A DNA stretch of 64,000 nucleotides, from assembly GCA_958296405.1 (NCBI GenBank), contig OY282519.1:1410132-1474131 (forward strand), read 5' to 3'. Each line of letters begins with the position of its first letter. Within the stretch, counting starts at the first letter, position 1. The position numbers and the translations under genes were made by a program. This document shows positions 55,549-64,000 of the stretch, one piece after another. The notes below the pieces were generated by a model that was not told where the DNA came from, searched no databases, and saw only the letters and a list, made by a program, of their open reading frames with translations. The stretch is from an uncultured Pseudomonadales bacterium (GTDB taxonomy: Bacteria > Pseudomonadota > Gammaproteobacteria > Pseudomonadales > Azotimanducaceae).

Positions 55549-56199
55549 GTGGCGATTGGCGTCGTTGGCAAAAAAAGCGGCATGACGCGGGTGTTCACCG
55601 AGGCGGGGCGATCCATTCCCGTCACGGTCATCGCGGTGTCGCCGAATCGCGTGACGCAGGTGAAAACCCGCGCCGCGGACGGCTATGGCGCCTTGCAGGT
55701 GACGGCCGGCGAAGCGCGGCGCAATCGGCTGACGAAGCCGTTGGCCGGGCATTACATGAAAGCCAAGACGCCAGCCGGACGGGGCCTGTGGGAGTTCCGC
55801 ATCGGCGATGACGATGCGCCGGAAGTCGGCGCCGAACTCAGCGCAGACCAGTTCGAGGCTGGCCAGAAGGTGGACGTCACTGGCATTTCCAAGGGCAAGG
55901 GCTTTGCTGGCGGCATCAAGCGCTGGAACTTCGGCGCCCAAGGTTGGTCGCACGGCAATTCCCGAGCGCACCGAGCGCCGGGCTCCATCGGCCAATGCCA
56001 AACGCCCGGGCGCGTGTTCAAGGGCAAGAAGATGGCCGGCCACATGGGCGCGGAGCGCGTCACCACGCAGAATCTGACGGTGGTGAAGGTGGATGCGGAG
56101 CGCAACCTGTTGCTCATTGGCGGCGCAGTGCCGGGTCCGGCCGGCGGCGATGTGGTGGTGAAGCCGGCCGTCAAGGCGGCTGGCGGCGCCGGGAATTGA
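55549..56199 (+). CDS. rplC: 50S ribosomal protein L3
   Basis: A 216-residue L3 that helps form the peptidyl transferase centre. [17 protein letters not shown] near the start and [32 protein letters not shown] and [10 protein letters not shown] are family marks. The frame is open 42 codons upstream without similarity; GTG at 55549, 8 bases after GAGG, begins the homology. The rplD start is close behind. Confidence 0.97.
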   Translation: MAIGVVGKKSGMTRVFTEAGRSIPVTVIAVSPNRVTQVKTRAADGYGALQVTAGEARRNRLTKPLAGHYMKAKTPAGRGLWEFRIGDDDAPEVGAELSADQFEAGQKVDVTGISKGKGFAGGIKRWNFGAQGWSHGNSRAHRAPGSIGQCQTPGRVFKGKKMAGHMGAERVTTQNLTVVKVDAERNLLLIGGAVPGPAGGDVVVKPAVKAAGGAGN

Positions 56200-56210
56200 T
56201 GAGGCGGGCG

Positions 56211-56822
56211 ATGCAACTCCCTTTGCATGATGGCAGCGGCAACGTCGAAGTGGCGGATGGCGCGTTTGCGCGGCAGTTCAACGCAGCCCTCGTGCATCAG
56301 GTCGTCACCGCCTACCTCGCCAAAGGCCACGGCGGCACCCGCGCCCAGCGCACCCGCGCCCAGGTGCGCGGTGGCGGCCGCAAGCCTTATCGGCAGAAGG
56401 GCACCAACCGGGCGCGCGCCGGCACCCGCAGCAGCCCGCTGTGGCGTGGCGGTGGGCACATGTTCGCGGCGCAGCCGCATGAGCGTTCAGACAATGTGAA
56501 GGTGAACCGCAAGATGTATCGCGGCGCCATGTGCTGCATCCTGTCTGAGCTGATTCGGCAGGATCGCCTGGTCGCCGCCACCGCCTTTGCCGTCGAAACC
56601 CCGAAGACCCAATCCCTCGCCGCCCAACTCACCGCCCTGAAACTCCCCAACGTCCTCATCGTAAGCGGGGAGATCGACGCAAACCTCAAACTCTCCGCCC
56701 GCAATCTCCGCAACGTGGACGTGTGCGACGCAAACGGCGTGAATCCGGTGAGCCTCTTGAGCCACGAGAAGGTGCTGGTCACCGTGGCGGCGTTGAAGGA
56801 TCTCGAGGCGGCCCTCGCATGA
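56211..56822 (+). CDS. rplD: 50S ribosomal protein L4
   Basis: A 203-residue L4, which in E. coli also represses the S10 operon. The exit-tunnel loop is [20 protein letters not shown], followed by [14 protein letters not shown] at 56211 has GAGGCGGG before it; an in-frame ATG at 56199 overlaps the rplC stop and would add four residues. Its last base pairs overlap the rplW start (ATGA). Confidence 0.97.
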   Translation: MQLPLHDGSGNVEVADGAFARQFNAALVHQVVTAYLAKGHGGTRAQRTRAQVRGGGRKPYRQKGTNRARAGTRSSPLWRGGGHMFAAQPHERSDNVKVNRKMYRGAMCCILSELIRQDRLVAATAFAVETPKTQSLAAQLTALKLPNVLIVSGEIDANLKLSARNLRNVDVCDANGVNPVSLLSHEKVLVTVAALKDLEAALA

Positions 56823-57115
56823 ACGAAGACCGCCTGTACGCCGTGTTGGTGGAGCCGCATGTCACCGAAAAGGCTTCGATATTGGGCGACGCGAGCAACC
56901 GATACACCTTCAAGGTGGCGAAGGACGCCAAGAAGCGCGAGATCAAAGCCGCGGTGGAGCAGATCTTCGGCGTCGACGTGGTCAACGTGACCACGCTGAA
57001 TCAACGCGGCAAGACGCGGCGGACAGTGCGCGGCGTGACACGCCGGCGCAACTGGAAGAAGGCGTACGTGCGCATCGCCGAAGGCCAAGACATCGACTTT
57101 GCGGTGGAGCGTTGA
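56819..57115 (+). CDS. rplW: 50S ribosomal protein L23
   Basis: A 98-residue L23, at the mouth of the exit tunnel and docking site for trigger factor and [15 protein letters not shown] and [19 protein letters not shown] are typical, with the extended loop ending [11 protein letters not shown]. The start overlaps the rplD stop by 4 bases. Confidence 0.97.
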   Translation: MNEDRLYAVLVEPHVTEKASILGDASNRYTFKVAKDAKKREIKAAVEQIFGVDVVNVTTLNQRGKTRRTVRGVTRRRNWKKAYVRIAEGQDIDFAVER

Positions 57116-57117
57116 CG

Positions 57118-57945
57118 ATGCCGGCGTTGAAGACCAAACCCACCTCCCCAGGGCGCCGCTTCGTCGTCAAGGTGGTCGATCCGGCGCTGCACAAGGGCGG
57201 CGCTTACAAGCCGCTGTTGGAGCCGAACCCCAAGAGTGGCGGCCGCAACGCGAATGGCCGCATCACCACGCGGCATCGCGGCGGTGGCCACAAGCGCTTC
57301 TATCGCCGCGTGGACTTCCGTCGCGAGAAAGATGGCATCAAGGCGGTGGTGGAGCGCTTGGAGTACGACCCGAACCGGAGCGCTAACTTGGCCCTAGTCA
57401 AGTACGAAGATGGTGAGCGCCGCTACATCTTGGCGCCGCGCGGGGTGGCCGCCGGCACCGAACTCATGTCGGGCGCGAGCGCGCCGATTAGGCCGGGCAA
57501 TGCCTTGGCGCTGCGCAACATACCGCTTGGCAGCGTCGTGCATTGCGTGGAACTGAAGCCGCGCAAGGGCGGGCAGTTGGCGCGCGGCGCCGGCACTTCC
57601 GCGCAGTTGGTGGCGCGGGAGGGCACATACGCCACGCTCAGGCTGCGCTCCGGCGAGATGCGCCGCGTGCTGGCCGAATGTCGGGCGACGCTTGGCGAAG
57701 TGGGCAACAACGAACACAACCTGCGCTCCCTCGGCAAGGCCGGGGCAGCGCGTTGGCGCGGGCGCCGCCCAACGGTGCGCGGCGTCGCCATGAACCCGGT
57801 CGATCACCCGCACGGCGGCGGCGAAGGCAAGTCTTCCGGCGGCCGCCATCCGGTGACGCCGTGGGGCGTGCCCACCAAGGGCCACAAGACGCGCGCCAAC
57901 AAGCGCACTGACGCGCTCATCGTGCGGCGGCGGGGCCGGAAATAG
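57118..57945 (+). CDS. rplB: 50S ribosomal protein L2
   Basis: A 275-residue L2, needed for subunit joining and the peptidyl transferase centre. [36 protein letters not shown] and [13 protein letters not shown], whose His is the conserved functional one, are present. ATG at 57118 is chosen, 2 bases after the rplW stop; TTG at 57112 is in frame but overlaps rplW. Confidence 0.97.
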   Translation: MPALKTKPTSPGRRFVVKVVDPALHKGGAYKPLLEPNPKSGGRNANGRITTRHRGGGHKRFYRRVDFRREKDGIKAVVERLEYDPNRSANLALVKYEDGERRYILAPRGVAAGTELMSGASAPIRPGNALALRNIPLGSVVHCVELKPRKGGQLARGAGTSAQLVAREGTYATLRLRSGEMRRVLAECRATLGEVGNNEHNLRSLGKAGAARWRGRRPTVRGVAMNPVDHPHGGGEGKSSGGRHPVTPWGVPTKGHKTRANKRTDALIVRRRGRK

Positions 57946-58033
57946 CGCCGCCACATGAGCGAGCGAGGGGACGAGGCAACACGGATGCAACACACGCAAC
58001 GACAGGAGCGGAACATGCGCGAGGAGCCGGGCC

Positions 58034-58309
58034 ATGCCTAGGTCGCTGCGCAAAGGCCCATTTGTAGACCTGCACTTGGCGAAGAAGGTCACCGCGGCAC
58101 AGGAAAGCGGAGACCGGCGCCCCATCCGCACTTGGTCGCGCCGATCAATGGTCTCGCCAGACATGGTGGGGCTGACGCTCGCCATCCATAACGGGCGCCA
58201 GCATGTGCCGGTGTTTGTCACGGAAGACATGGTTGGCCACAAGCTTGGCGAGTTCGCGCCGACGCGCACGTTCCGCGGCCACGCGGCAGACCGCAAGGCG
58301 AGGCGCTGA
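58034..58309 (+). CDS. rpsS: 30S ribosomal protein S19
   Basis: A 91-residue S19 of the 30S head, forming a complex with S13. [30 protein letters not shown] and [22 protein letters not shown] cover the family pattern. The 88-base gap from rplB holds no gene. Confidence 0.97.
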   Translation: MPRSLRKGPFVDLHLAKKVTAAQESGDRRPIRTWSRRSMVSPDMVGLTLAIHNGRQHVPVFVTEDMVGHKLGEFAPTRTFRGHAADRKARR

Positions 58310-58313
58310 GGCG

Positions 58314-58652
58314 ATGCGAGCGATGGCAAAAGCCAAGACGCTGCGCATTTCGCCGCAAAAGGCGCGGCTGGTGGCGGATCAGGTGCGCGGCAAGTCGGTG
58401 GAAGAGGCGCAGGACATCCTTCGCTTTAGCTGCCACAAGGGCGCCACGTTGATTTCCAAGGTGCTCGAATCCGCCATCGCCAACGCGGAGGAGAACGAAG
58501 GCGCGGACATTGACGAACTGCGGGTGGGCGAGATTTTCGTGGATCCGGGCATCACCATGAAGCGCATGCGCCCGCGCGCCCGCGGCCGGGCAGATCGGCT
58601 GCTGAAGCGCACCAGCCACATCACCGTGGCGGTGACGGACGGAGCGCCCTGA
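58314..58652 (+). CDS. rplV: 50S ribosomal protein L22
   Basis: A 112-residue L22, lining the exit tunnel; its beta-hairpin tip is a macrolide-resistance site. [17 protein letters not shown] and [19 protein letters not shown] are conserved. Two starts are possible, ATG at 58314 or 58323; GAGG is closer than usual to the first and 11 bases from the second. Confidence 0.95.
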   Translation: MRAMAKAKTLRISPQKARLVADQVRGKSVEEAQDILRFSCHKGATLISKVLESAIANAEENEGADIDELRVGEIFVDPGITMKRMRPRARGRADRLLKRTSHITVAVTDGAP

Positions 58653-58686
58653 AGAGCCCTCGGAGCGGATACGGGAACTAAGCAGA

Positions 58687-59346
58687 ATGGGTCAAAAGGT
58701 CAATCCAACAGGCTTGCGCCTGGGCGTCGTCGCCAAGCACCGCTCCCTGTGGTATGCGGAGCGCAAGGGCTACTCCGCCTATCTCTTGAACGATTTGGAA
58801 GTGCGCGAGTATCTGCGCAAGCGGCTCGCGCAAGCGTCCGTCAGCCGCATCGACATCGAACGCCCGGCGCAAACGGCGCGGGTCACCATCTACACGGCGC
58901 GCCCTGGCATCGTCATCGGCAAGAAGGGCGAAGACGTGGAGCGTTTGCGCAGAGAGTTAGTCAAGCGCATGGCGGTGCCGGTCCACATCAATGTGGAGGA
59001 AGTGCGCAAGCCCGAAGTTGATGCGCTGTTGGTGGCGCAGAATGTTGCCCAACAGCTAGAGCGCCGTGTGCAGTTCCGGCGCGCCATGCGGCGCGTCATC
59101 CAGAACGCCATGCGGTTGGGGGCGAAGGGCATCAAGGTGCGCGTCGCTGGGCGCTTGGGGGGGGCGGAAATCGCCCGTTCAGAGGTGTACCACGAAGGGC
59201 GCGTGCCGCTGCACACCCTGCGCGCAGACATCGACTACGCCACCGCCCAAGCGAAGACGACCTACGGGATCATCGGCATCAAGGTGTGGATCTTCAAGGG
59301 CGAGATCATCGCCGGCGAGGAGGAAGCCGAAGCGCTGGCGCGCTGA
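58687..59346 (+). CDS. rpsC: 30S ribosomal protein S3
   Basis: A 219-residue S3 with N-terminal KH domain ([15 protein letters not shown], a GXXG loop) and C-terminal domain ([20 protein letters not shown]). It lines the mRNA entry channel. [13 protein letters not shown] is the family start. Length is slightly below E. coli S3 (233), with a shorter tail. Confidence 0.97.
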   Translation: MGQKVNPTGLRLGVVAKHRSLWYAERKGYSAYLLNDLEVREYLRKRLAQASVSRIDIERPAQTARVTIYTARPGIVIGKKGEDVERLRRELVKRMAVPVHINVEEVRKPEVDALLVAQNVAQQLERRVQFRRAMRRVIQNAMRLGAKGIKVRVAGRLGGAEIARSEVYHEGRVPLHTLRADIDYATAQAKTTYGIIGIKVWIFKGEIIAGEEEAEALAR

Positions 59347-59364
59347 CGGCCGAGCGGAGCGACG

Positions 59365-59778
59365 ATGCTACAGCCCAAGAGAACCAGATTCAGGAAGCAG
59401 CAGAAGGGCCGCAACCGCGGGCTTGCCGGTCGCGGCAACCGCGTGAACTTCGGCGAGTACGGCTTGAAGGCGACCACCCGCGGACGCATGACGGCGCGGC
59501 AGATCGAGGCGGCGCGGCGCGCCATGACGCGCCATGCCCGGCGCGGCGGCAAGGTGTGGATTCGCGTCTTTCCAGACAAGCCCATCACCAAGAAACCCTT
59601 GGAAGTGCGCCAAGGCAAGGGCAAGGGCAGCGTCGAGTACTGGGTGGCGCAAATCAAGCCTGGCCGGGTGCTTTATGAAATGGAAGGCGTGTCGGAAGAG
59701 GTGGCGCGGCGCGCCTTCGCCCTGGCGTCGGCGAAGCTCCCCTTCGCCACCGCCATGGTCACCCGGTCGGCGATGTGA
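59365..59778 (+). CDS. rplP: 50S ribosomal protein L16
   Basis: A 137-residue L16 near the A site. [34 protein letters not shown] and [16 protein letters not shown] are conserved; R81 in the E. coli protein, which is hydroxylated by RoxA, corresponds to the arginine in this last stretch region. It ends 2 bases before rpmC. Confidence 0.97.
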   Translation: MLQPKRTRFRKQQKGRNRGLAGRGNRVNFGEYGLKATTRGRMTARQIEAARRAMTRHARRGGKVWIRVFPDKPITKKPLEVRQGKGKGSVEYWVAQIKPGRVLYEMEGVSEEVARRAFALASAKLPFATAMVTRSAM

Positions 59779-59780
59779 CG

Positions 59781-59972
59781 ATGAAGGCTTCTGAACTCCG
59801 AGACATGAGCGTGGACGAGCTCAACCAAGCGTTGACGCGGTTGCGTCGGGAGCAGTTCAACCTGCGCATGCAGCGCGGCAGCGAGCATTTGCCCCAGACG
59901 CACCTCCTGAAGGTGGCGCGGCGCGACCTTGCGCGCGTCAAGACGATATTGCGGGAGAAGGCGAATGGCTGA
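59781..59972 (+). CDS. rpmC: 50S ribosomal protein L29
   Basis: A 63-residue two-helix L29. [18 protein letters not shown] and [12 protein letters not shown] match the family. ATG at 59781 is preferred over the in-frame GTG at 59775, which overlaps the rplP stop. Its end overlaps the rpsQ start by 8 bases. Confidence 0.96.
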   Translation: MKASELRDMSVDELNQALTRLRREQFNLRMQRGSEHLPQTHLLKVARRDLARVKTILREKANG

Positions 59973-60231
59973 CTCGAATCCGCGCGCCTTGTCCGGCGCG
60001 GTGATTTCCAACCGCGCGGACAAGACCATCACGGTGCTCGTGGAGCGCAGCGTCAAGCATCCGATCTACGGCAAGATCATTCGCCGTCGCTCGAAGATCC
60101 ACGCGCACGACGAGCACAACGAGTGCCAGATCGGCGATCTGGTCACCGTGGTGGAGACGCGCCCGATCTCGAAGCTCAAGTCGTGGCGCCTGCAGCAGGT
60201 CAACAACCGCCAACCCGCTGCGGACGGCTGA
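59965..60231 (+). CDS. rpsQ: 30S ribosomal protein S17
   Basis: An 88-residue OB-fold S17. [38 protein letters not shown] and [20 protein letters not shown] are typical. ATG at 59965 lies within the end of rpmC in another frame, so translation is probably coupled. Confidence 0.96.
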   Translation: MADSNPRALSGAVISNRADKTITVLVERSVKHPIYGKIIRRRSKIHAHDEHNECQIGDLVTVVETRPISKLKSWRLQQVNNRQPAADG

Positions 60232-60232
60232 C

Positions 60233-60601
60233 ATGATCCAAGCGGAAACCATGCTCGACATCGCCGACAACAGCGGGGCGCGGCGGGTGCAGTGCATCAA
60301 GGTGCTCGGTGGCTCCAAGCGCCGCTATGCCGGCGTCGGTGACATCATCAAAGTGGCCGTGAAGGAAGCGATGCCGCGCGGCCGGGTGCGCAAGGGGCAG
60401 GTGATGGATGCCGTGGTGGTGCGCACCCGCAAGGGCGTGCGCCGCCCAGACGGCTCGGTCATCCGCTTCGACCGCAACGCCGCCGTGCTGCTGACGCCGC
60501 AGATGCAGCCAGTCGGCACGCGCATCTTCGGGCCGGTGACGCGGGAGCTGCGCGCCGGCAACTTCATGCGCATCGTGTCCTTGGCGCCTGAGGTGTTGTG
60601 A
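60233..60601 (+). CDS. rplN: 50S ribosomal protein L14
   Basis: A 122-residue L14 forming inter-subunit bridges. [37 protein letters not shown] and [13 protein letters not shown] are conserved, and the length is exactly normal. It starts 1 base after rpsQ. Confidence 0.98.
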   Translation: MIQAETMLDIADNSGARRVQCIKVLGGSKRRYAGVGDIIKVAVKEAMPRGRVRKGQVMDAVVVRTRKGVRRPDGSVIRFDRNAAVLLTPQMQPVGTRIFGPVTRELRAGNFMRIVSLAPEVL

Positions 60602-60617
60602 GGTAGCGGGGTCGGCG

Positions 60618-60935
60618 ATGCGCAAGATCAGAGCAGAAGACGAAGTGATCGTCATCGCGGGACGCGACAAGGGCAAGCGTGGCGAAGTGCTGCGCGTGCT
60701 GGACAACGAGCGCTTGTTGGTGGGCGGCGTCAACATCGTGAAGAAGCACCAGCGCGGCGATCCGAACCGCAACCAGCCGGGTGGCATTGTGGAGAAGGAG
60801 GCGCCGATCCATGTCTCCAACGTGGCCATCTACAACGATGCCACCGGCAAGGCAGACCGGGTTGGCGTGCGCGTGGAGGACGGCAAGCGCGTGCGCTTTT
60901 TCAAGTCTGACGGCGTTTTGATCGACGCCGGCTGA
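60618..60935 (+). CDS. rplX: 50S ribosomal protein L24
   Basis: A 105-residue L24, an assembly initiator of the large subunit. The KOW motif is visible as [18 protein letters not shown] near residues 9-26; NIVKKHQR and [16 protein letters not shown] follow. Confidence 0.97.
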   Translation: MRKIRAEDEVIVIAGRDKGKRGEVLRVLDNERLLVGGVNIVKKHQRGDPNRNQPGGIVEKEAPIHVSNVAIYNDATGKADRVGVRVEDGKRVRFFKSDGVLIDAG

Positions 60936-60958
60936 GTGGGCAGACGAGGCAAGCAACG

Positions 60959-61498
60959 ATGAGCGGGCTAAAGGAGCGCTACCGGGATGAGATCCGCGAG
61001 GAGCTCATGTCCCAGCTTGGCTGCAAGAACCCGATGCAGGTGCCGCGGCTCGTGAAGGTGACGTTGAACATGGGCGTCGGCGAAGCAGTGGCAGACCGCA
61101 AGATCATGGACAACGCCGTGTCGGATTTGACGCTCGTCGCTGGGCAGAAAGCCATCGTCACCAAGGCCAGAAAGAGCGAGGCGGCGTTCAAGATTCGCGC
61201 CGGCTGGCCGGTTGGCTGCAAGGTGACATTGCGGCGCACCCGCATGTACGACTTCTTGGATCGGCTGATCGGCATCGCCATCCCCCGCATTCGGGATTTC
61301 CGCGGCTTGAATCCGCGCGCCTTCGATGGCCGCGGCAATTACTCGATGGGCGTGGCGGAGCAGATCGTCTTTCCGGAAATCGATTACGACAAGATCGACG
61401 CCGTGCGCGGCTTGGACGTCGCCATCACCACGTCGGCGGCCACGGACGACGAAGGGTTGGCGCTGCTGCGCGCCTGCAAGTTCCCGTTCAGGAGTTGA
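60959..61498 (+). CDS. rplE: 50S ribosomal protein L5
   Basis: A 179-residue L5 that binds 5S r[40 protein letters not shown] and [19 protein letters not shown] are conserved. Length equals that of E. coli L5. Confidence 0.98.
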   Translation: MSGLKERYRDEIREELMSQLGCKNPMQVPRLVKVTLNMGVGEAVADRKIMDNAVSDLTLVAGQKAIVTKARKSEAAFKIRAGWPVGCKVTLRRTRMYDFLDRLIGIAIPRIRDFRGLNPRAFDGRGNYSMGVAEQIVFPEIDYDKIDAVRGLDVAITTSAATDDEGLALLRACKFPFRS

Positions 61499-61532
61499 GC
61501 GCCGCGCACGCGCCGCAACGAGGAGAACACAC

Positions 61533-61838
61533 TTGGCCAAGGTTTCAATGACAGAACGCGAGAAGAAGCGCGAACAGGTGGTGGCCCGGCATGCCGCCAA
61601 GCGCCGTGCGTTGAAGGCCGTCATCGCCGATCGCGGCGCATCGGACGACGAGCGCTGGGATGCGCAGACGGCGCTGCAGAAGTTGCCCCGCAACGCGAGC
61701 CCGGTGCGCTTGCGCCGCCGTTGCGGCCAGACGGGCCGCCCGCGCGGCGTGTATCGGAAGTTCGGCTTGGGCCGCAACAAGCTGCGGGAAGCGGCCATGC
61801 GCGGCGATGTGCCCGGCCTCGTGAAGGCAAGCTGGTAG
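61533..61838 (+). CDS. rpsN: 30S ribosomal protein S14 (zinc-independent form)
   Basis: A 101-residue S14 of the long form without zinc cysteines. [39 protein letters not shown] and [14 protein letters not shown] are typical. The start is TTG at 61533 with AGGAG 7 bases upstream; the next ATG, five codons in, would cut the conserved AKVS. Confidence 0.96.
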   Translation: MAKVSMTEREKKREQVVARHAAKRRALKAVIADRGASDDERWDAQTALQKLPRNASPVRLRRRCGQTGRPRGVYRKFGLGRNKLREAAMRGDVPGLVKASW

Positions 61839-61849
61839 GGAAGCCCCGC

Positions 61850-62242
61850 ATGACCATGCAAGACCCTGTGGCAGACCTTTTGACGCGCATCCGCAACGCG
61901 CAAGCGGCGCGGCATGCGCAGGTCACGATGGCGAGCTCGAAGCTCAAGGTCGCCATCTGCGAGGTGCTGCGCAAAGAAGGCTACTTGGGCGGATTCTCGG
62001 TGGAGGCGGGGGCCAAGCCTTTGCTCACCATCGAACTCCAATACCCAGGCGGCGCCCCCGCCATCGAGGAGTTGAAGCGGGTGAGCCGGCCGGGGCTCCG
62101 TATCTATAAGCAAAGCAGGGAACTGCCCCGGGTGCGGAGCGGCTTAGGCGTGGCCATCGTCAGCACGGCCAACGGCCTGTTGACCGATCGCGCCGCGCGC
62201 CGCGCCGGCGTCGGCGGCGAAGTGCTCTGCACGGTGTTCTAG
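61850..62242 (+). CDS. rpsH: 30S ribosomal protein S8
   Basis: A 130-residue S8, the autogenous regulator of the spc operon in E. coli. [38 protein letters not shown] and the C-terminal GGEVLCTVF are conserved. ATG at 61850 begins the homology. Confidence 0.98.
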   Translation: MTMQDPVADLLTRIRNAQAARHAQVTMASSKLKVAICEVLRKEGYLGGFSVEAGAKPLLTIELQYPGGAPAIEELKRVSRPGLRIYKQSRELPRVRSGLGVAIVSTANGLLTDRAARRAGVGGEVLCTVF

Positions 62243-62251
62243 GACGCAGCG

Positions 62252-62785
62252 ATGTCCCGAATAGCGAAAAGCCCAGTCGAGTTGCCTAGCGGCGTGGATG
62301 CCGAGTTGGCGACGGGCGACGTGGTGGTGAAGGGCCCCAAAGGCAGCCTCAAGTTGCTGTTGACGGGTGAGGTGAACATCGAGCGCACGGACGACGGCCT
62401 CACCTTCGCCGCCGCCAATGGCGACCGTCGCTGCCGCGCCATGGCCGGCACGGTGCGCGCTTTGGTACACAACATGGTCATCGGCGTGAGCCAAGGCTTC
62501 GAGCGACGGCTGCAGTTGGTGGGCGTCGGCTACCGCGCGCAGGCCAAGGGCGGCGCGCTCACCATGCAACTCGGCTTTTCGCACCCCATCGAGTACCAGT
62601 TGCCGGAGGGCGTGGAAGCGCAGACGCCGACGCAGACGGAAGTAGTGCTGACTGGCCTCGACAAACAGCGCGTCGGCCAAGCCGCCGCGGAGATCCGCGC
62701 CTTCCGCCCGCCGGAGCCCTACAAGGGCAAGGGCGTGCGCTACGCGGACGAGTGGGTGCGGCGCAAGGAAGCGAAGAAGAAGTAG
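62252..62785 (+). CDS. rplF: 50S ribosomal protein L6
   Basis: A 177-residue L6 with two similar domains, close to the factor-binding site. [33 protein letters not shown] and the signature [20 protein letters not shown] are present; length equals E. coli L6. Confidence 0.98.
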   Translation: MSRIAKSPVELPSGVDAELATGDVVVKGPKGSLKLLLTGEVNIERTDDGLTFAAANGDRRCRAMAGTVRALVHNMVIGVSQGFERRLQLVGVGYRAQAKGGALTMQLGFSHPIEYQLPEGVEAQTPTQTEVVLTGLDKQRVGQAAAEIRAFRPPEPYKGKGVRYADEWVRRKEAKKK

Positions 62786-62860
62786 CGGCCCAGTGCGCTG
62801 CAAGAGAAGCAAGCGCGGCGCAAGAGAGCGGTACAAGGGAAAAGTGGCGCAAGGGAAACA

Positions 62861-63214
62861 ATGGCTCAACAGAAGAAACGGCTACGTTTGCGGCGCGCCA
62901 AGCGCAGCCGCATGAAGATGCGCGAAATCGGCGCCACGCGGCTGACGGTGTTCCGTTCGCCGCGGCACATGTACGCGCAACTGATTTCGGCGGACGGCGG
63001 CAAGGTGCTGGCGCAGGCGTCCACTTTGGATGCGTCGCTGCGTGGCGGCGCCACCGGCAACGCGAAAGCGGCCGCGGCGGTGGGCGCGCTCATCGCCGAA
63101 CGGGCGCAAGCGGCGGGGGTGTCGAAGGTCGGGTTCGATCGCTCCGGATACAAGTTCCACGGGCGGGTGAAGGCATTGGCGGACGCCGCCCGCGCCGGCG
63201 GTTTGGAGTTTTAG
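62861..63214 (+). CDS. rplR: 50S ribosomal protein L18
   Basis: A 117-residue L18, a 5S rRNA-binding protein. [34 protein letters not shown] and the C-terminal [20 protein letters not shown] match the family. The 75-base gap from rplF is GA-rich and holds no gene. Confidence 0.97.
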   Translation: MAQQKKRLRLRRAKRSRMKMREIGATRLTVFRSPRHMYAQLISADGGKVLAQASTLDASLRGGATGNAKAAAAVGALIAERAQAAGVSKVGFDRSGYKFHGRVKALADAARAGGLEF

Positions 63215-63218
63215 CGCG

Positions 63219-63722
63219 ATGGCGTATTCCGAGGAAATCAGGGAAGAAGGGCTTGTCGAGAAGCTGGTGGACGTGAACCGCGTCGCCAAGGTGGTGAAAG
63301 GCGGGCGCATCTTCGGCTTCAGGGCGCTCACCGTGGTCGGCAACGGCAATGGCCGGGTGGGTTTCGGCCGCGGCAAGGCGCGGGAAGTGCCGGTCGCCAT
63401 CCAGAAGGCGATGGAGGCGGCGCGCCGCGACATGGTCGAGGTGGAGCTGAACGGCAGCACCATCTGGTATGCGGTGCGGGTGCGCCACGGCGCCTCGATG
63501 GTGTACATGCAGCCGGCCTCCGAGGGCACCGGCATCATCGCCGGCGGCCCCATGCGCGCCGTGCTGGAAGCGGCCGGCGTCCATGACGTTCTGGCGAAGT
63601 GCTACGGCTCCACGAACCGGGTGAATGTGGTGCGCGCCACGTTCAAGGCGCTCGCCAACATGCGCTCGCCAGAGATGGTGGCCAGCCGCCGCGGCAAGAC
63701 GGTGGCGGAGCTCACGGCGTGA
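63219..63722 (+). CDS. rpsE: 30S ribosomal protein S5
   Basis: A 167-residue S5 important for decoding accuracy. [37 protein letters not shown] and [20 protein letters not shown] are conserved. ATG at 63219 lies 4 bases after rplR, with GGAG 10 bases upstream. Confidence 0.98.
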   Translation: MAYSEEIREEGLVEKLVDVNRVAKVVKGGRIFGFRALTVVGNGNGRVGFGRGKAREVPVAIQKAMEAARRDMVEVELNGSTIWYAVRVRHGASMVYMQPASEGTGIIAGGPMRAVLEAAGVHDVLAKCYGSTNRVNVVRATFKALANMRSPEMVASRRGKTVAELTA

Positions 63723-63755
63723 GCGCGCGCTGCCGCCACGAACAGGATGCAGACG

Positions 63756-64000
63756 ATGGGAACGGACAACCTTGAGCCGGGCGAGCGGGAAGCGGACGCC
63801 GGCGCGGAGCGGCTCATGCTCACCGTCAAGCTCGTAAGAAGCGCGCACGGCCGCTTGAAGCGGCATCGGGCGTGCGTCGCCGGCCTTGGCCTGCGGCGCA
63901 TCGGCCATGTGGTGCAGGTGGAGGACACGCCGGCCGTGCGCGGCATGATCGCCAAGGTGGGCTACCTGCTGCAGGTTGAACCCGCCGCGGAGCATGGAGG
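63756..64000 (+). CDS. rpmD: 50S ribosomal protein L30 (runs off the window)
   Basis: At least 81 codons reach the window end without a stop. [40 protein letters not shown] and [13 protein letters not shown] are clearly L30. About 22 residues ([15 protein letters not shown] and on) precede the usual start, so the protein has an acidic N-terminal extension; an in-frame ATG at 63816 (MLTVKL) could be the true start instead. ATG at 63747 is also in frame. rplO is expected next. Confidence 0.88.
   Translation, partial: MGTDNLEPGEREADAGAERLMLTVKLVRSAHGRLKRHRACVAGLGLRRIGHVVQVEDTPAVRGMIAKVGYLLQVEPAAEHG

Noticed and set aside
1-64000. tRNA, rRNA or insertion sequences
   Set aside because: I found no cloverleaf-like sequence, no rRNA-like stretch and no transposase motif while reading both strands; a covariance-model search would be decisive for tRNA.

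Overview
This window is GC-rich, densely coded chromosomal DNA, most likely from a gammaproteobacterium. The evidence is gene order: pgpA-thiL-nusB-ribH-ribD-nrdR-glyA on one strand, argG followed by rnt and grxD (a neighbourhood also seen in Pseudomonas), and the str and S10/spc ribosomal protein operons. Three phytanoyl-CoA dioxygenase-like proteins, three CaiB/BaiF CoA-transferases, an LLM flavoenzyme and a secreted repeat protein would suit a marine or host-associated lineage, but that habitat guess is weak.

Layout. 1-5751: the end of glmS, a PatB-like C-S lyase, argD-argF behind a sigma70-type promoter, and an amidase. 5771-10953 (minus strand): pgpA-thiL-nusB-ribH-ribD-nrdR-glyA, with riboflavin synthase and ribBA missing from the usual place. 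11204-20296: gloB, a PhyH dioxygenase, a GST fused to a GT-D-like domain, a decayed ATPase/ParA remnant, an IorAB-type molybdenum hydroxylase, a second GST that is about 90% identical to the first, and a histidine phosphatase. 20337-26512: a secreted two-repeat protein, an LLM oxidoreductase, two SDRs and an overlapping pair of CaiB/BaiF genes. 26565-29655: a small accessory island of two DUF4143 ATPases around a MNT nucleotidyltransferase, with a large palindrome at the start of each ATPase gene. 29711-42761: hydrolases, a DUF3604 lipoprotein, glutamine cyclotransferase, a CaiB-TcuA operon, a DUF2335 protein, divergent metY/msrA, a gamma-glutamyltransferase, a second PhyH protein and an exported Pcm. 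42846-47421: a frameshifted third PhyH gene, asd, argG, rnt and grxD. 47680-50217: an accessory-looking set of PcfJ-like protein, small basic protein, ribbon-helix-helix protein and ParA. 50390-51349: an SMP-30 family protein. 51581-64000: rpsL-rpsG-fusA, then rpsJ through rpmD without tuf.

How the genes work together. argD, argF and argG give three steps of arginine synthesis, asd and metY belong to aspartate-family and sulfur amino acid metabolism, and the thiL/rib cluster makes cofactors. The window has no rRNA, tRNA or CRISPR array that I can see. The most unusual points are the GST-GT-D chimera with the gene debris beside it, the paired palindromes of the DUF4143 genes, Arg at residue 88 of ribosomal protein S12, and a hairpin between rpsJ and rplC.
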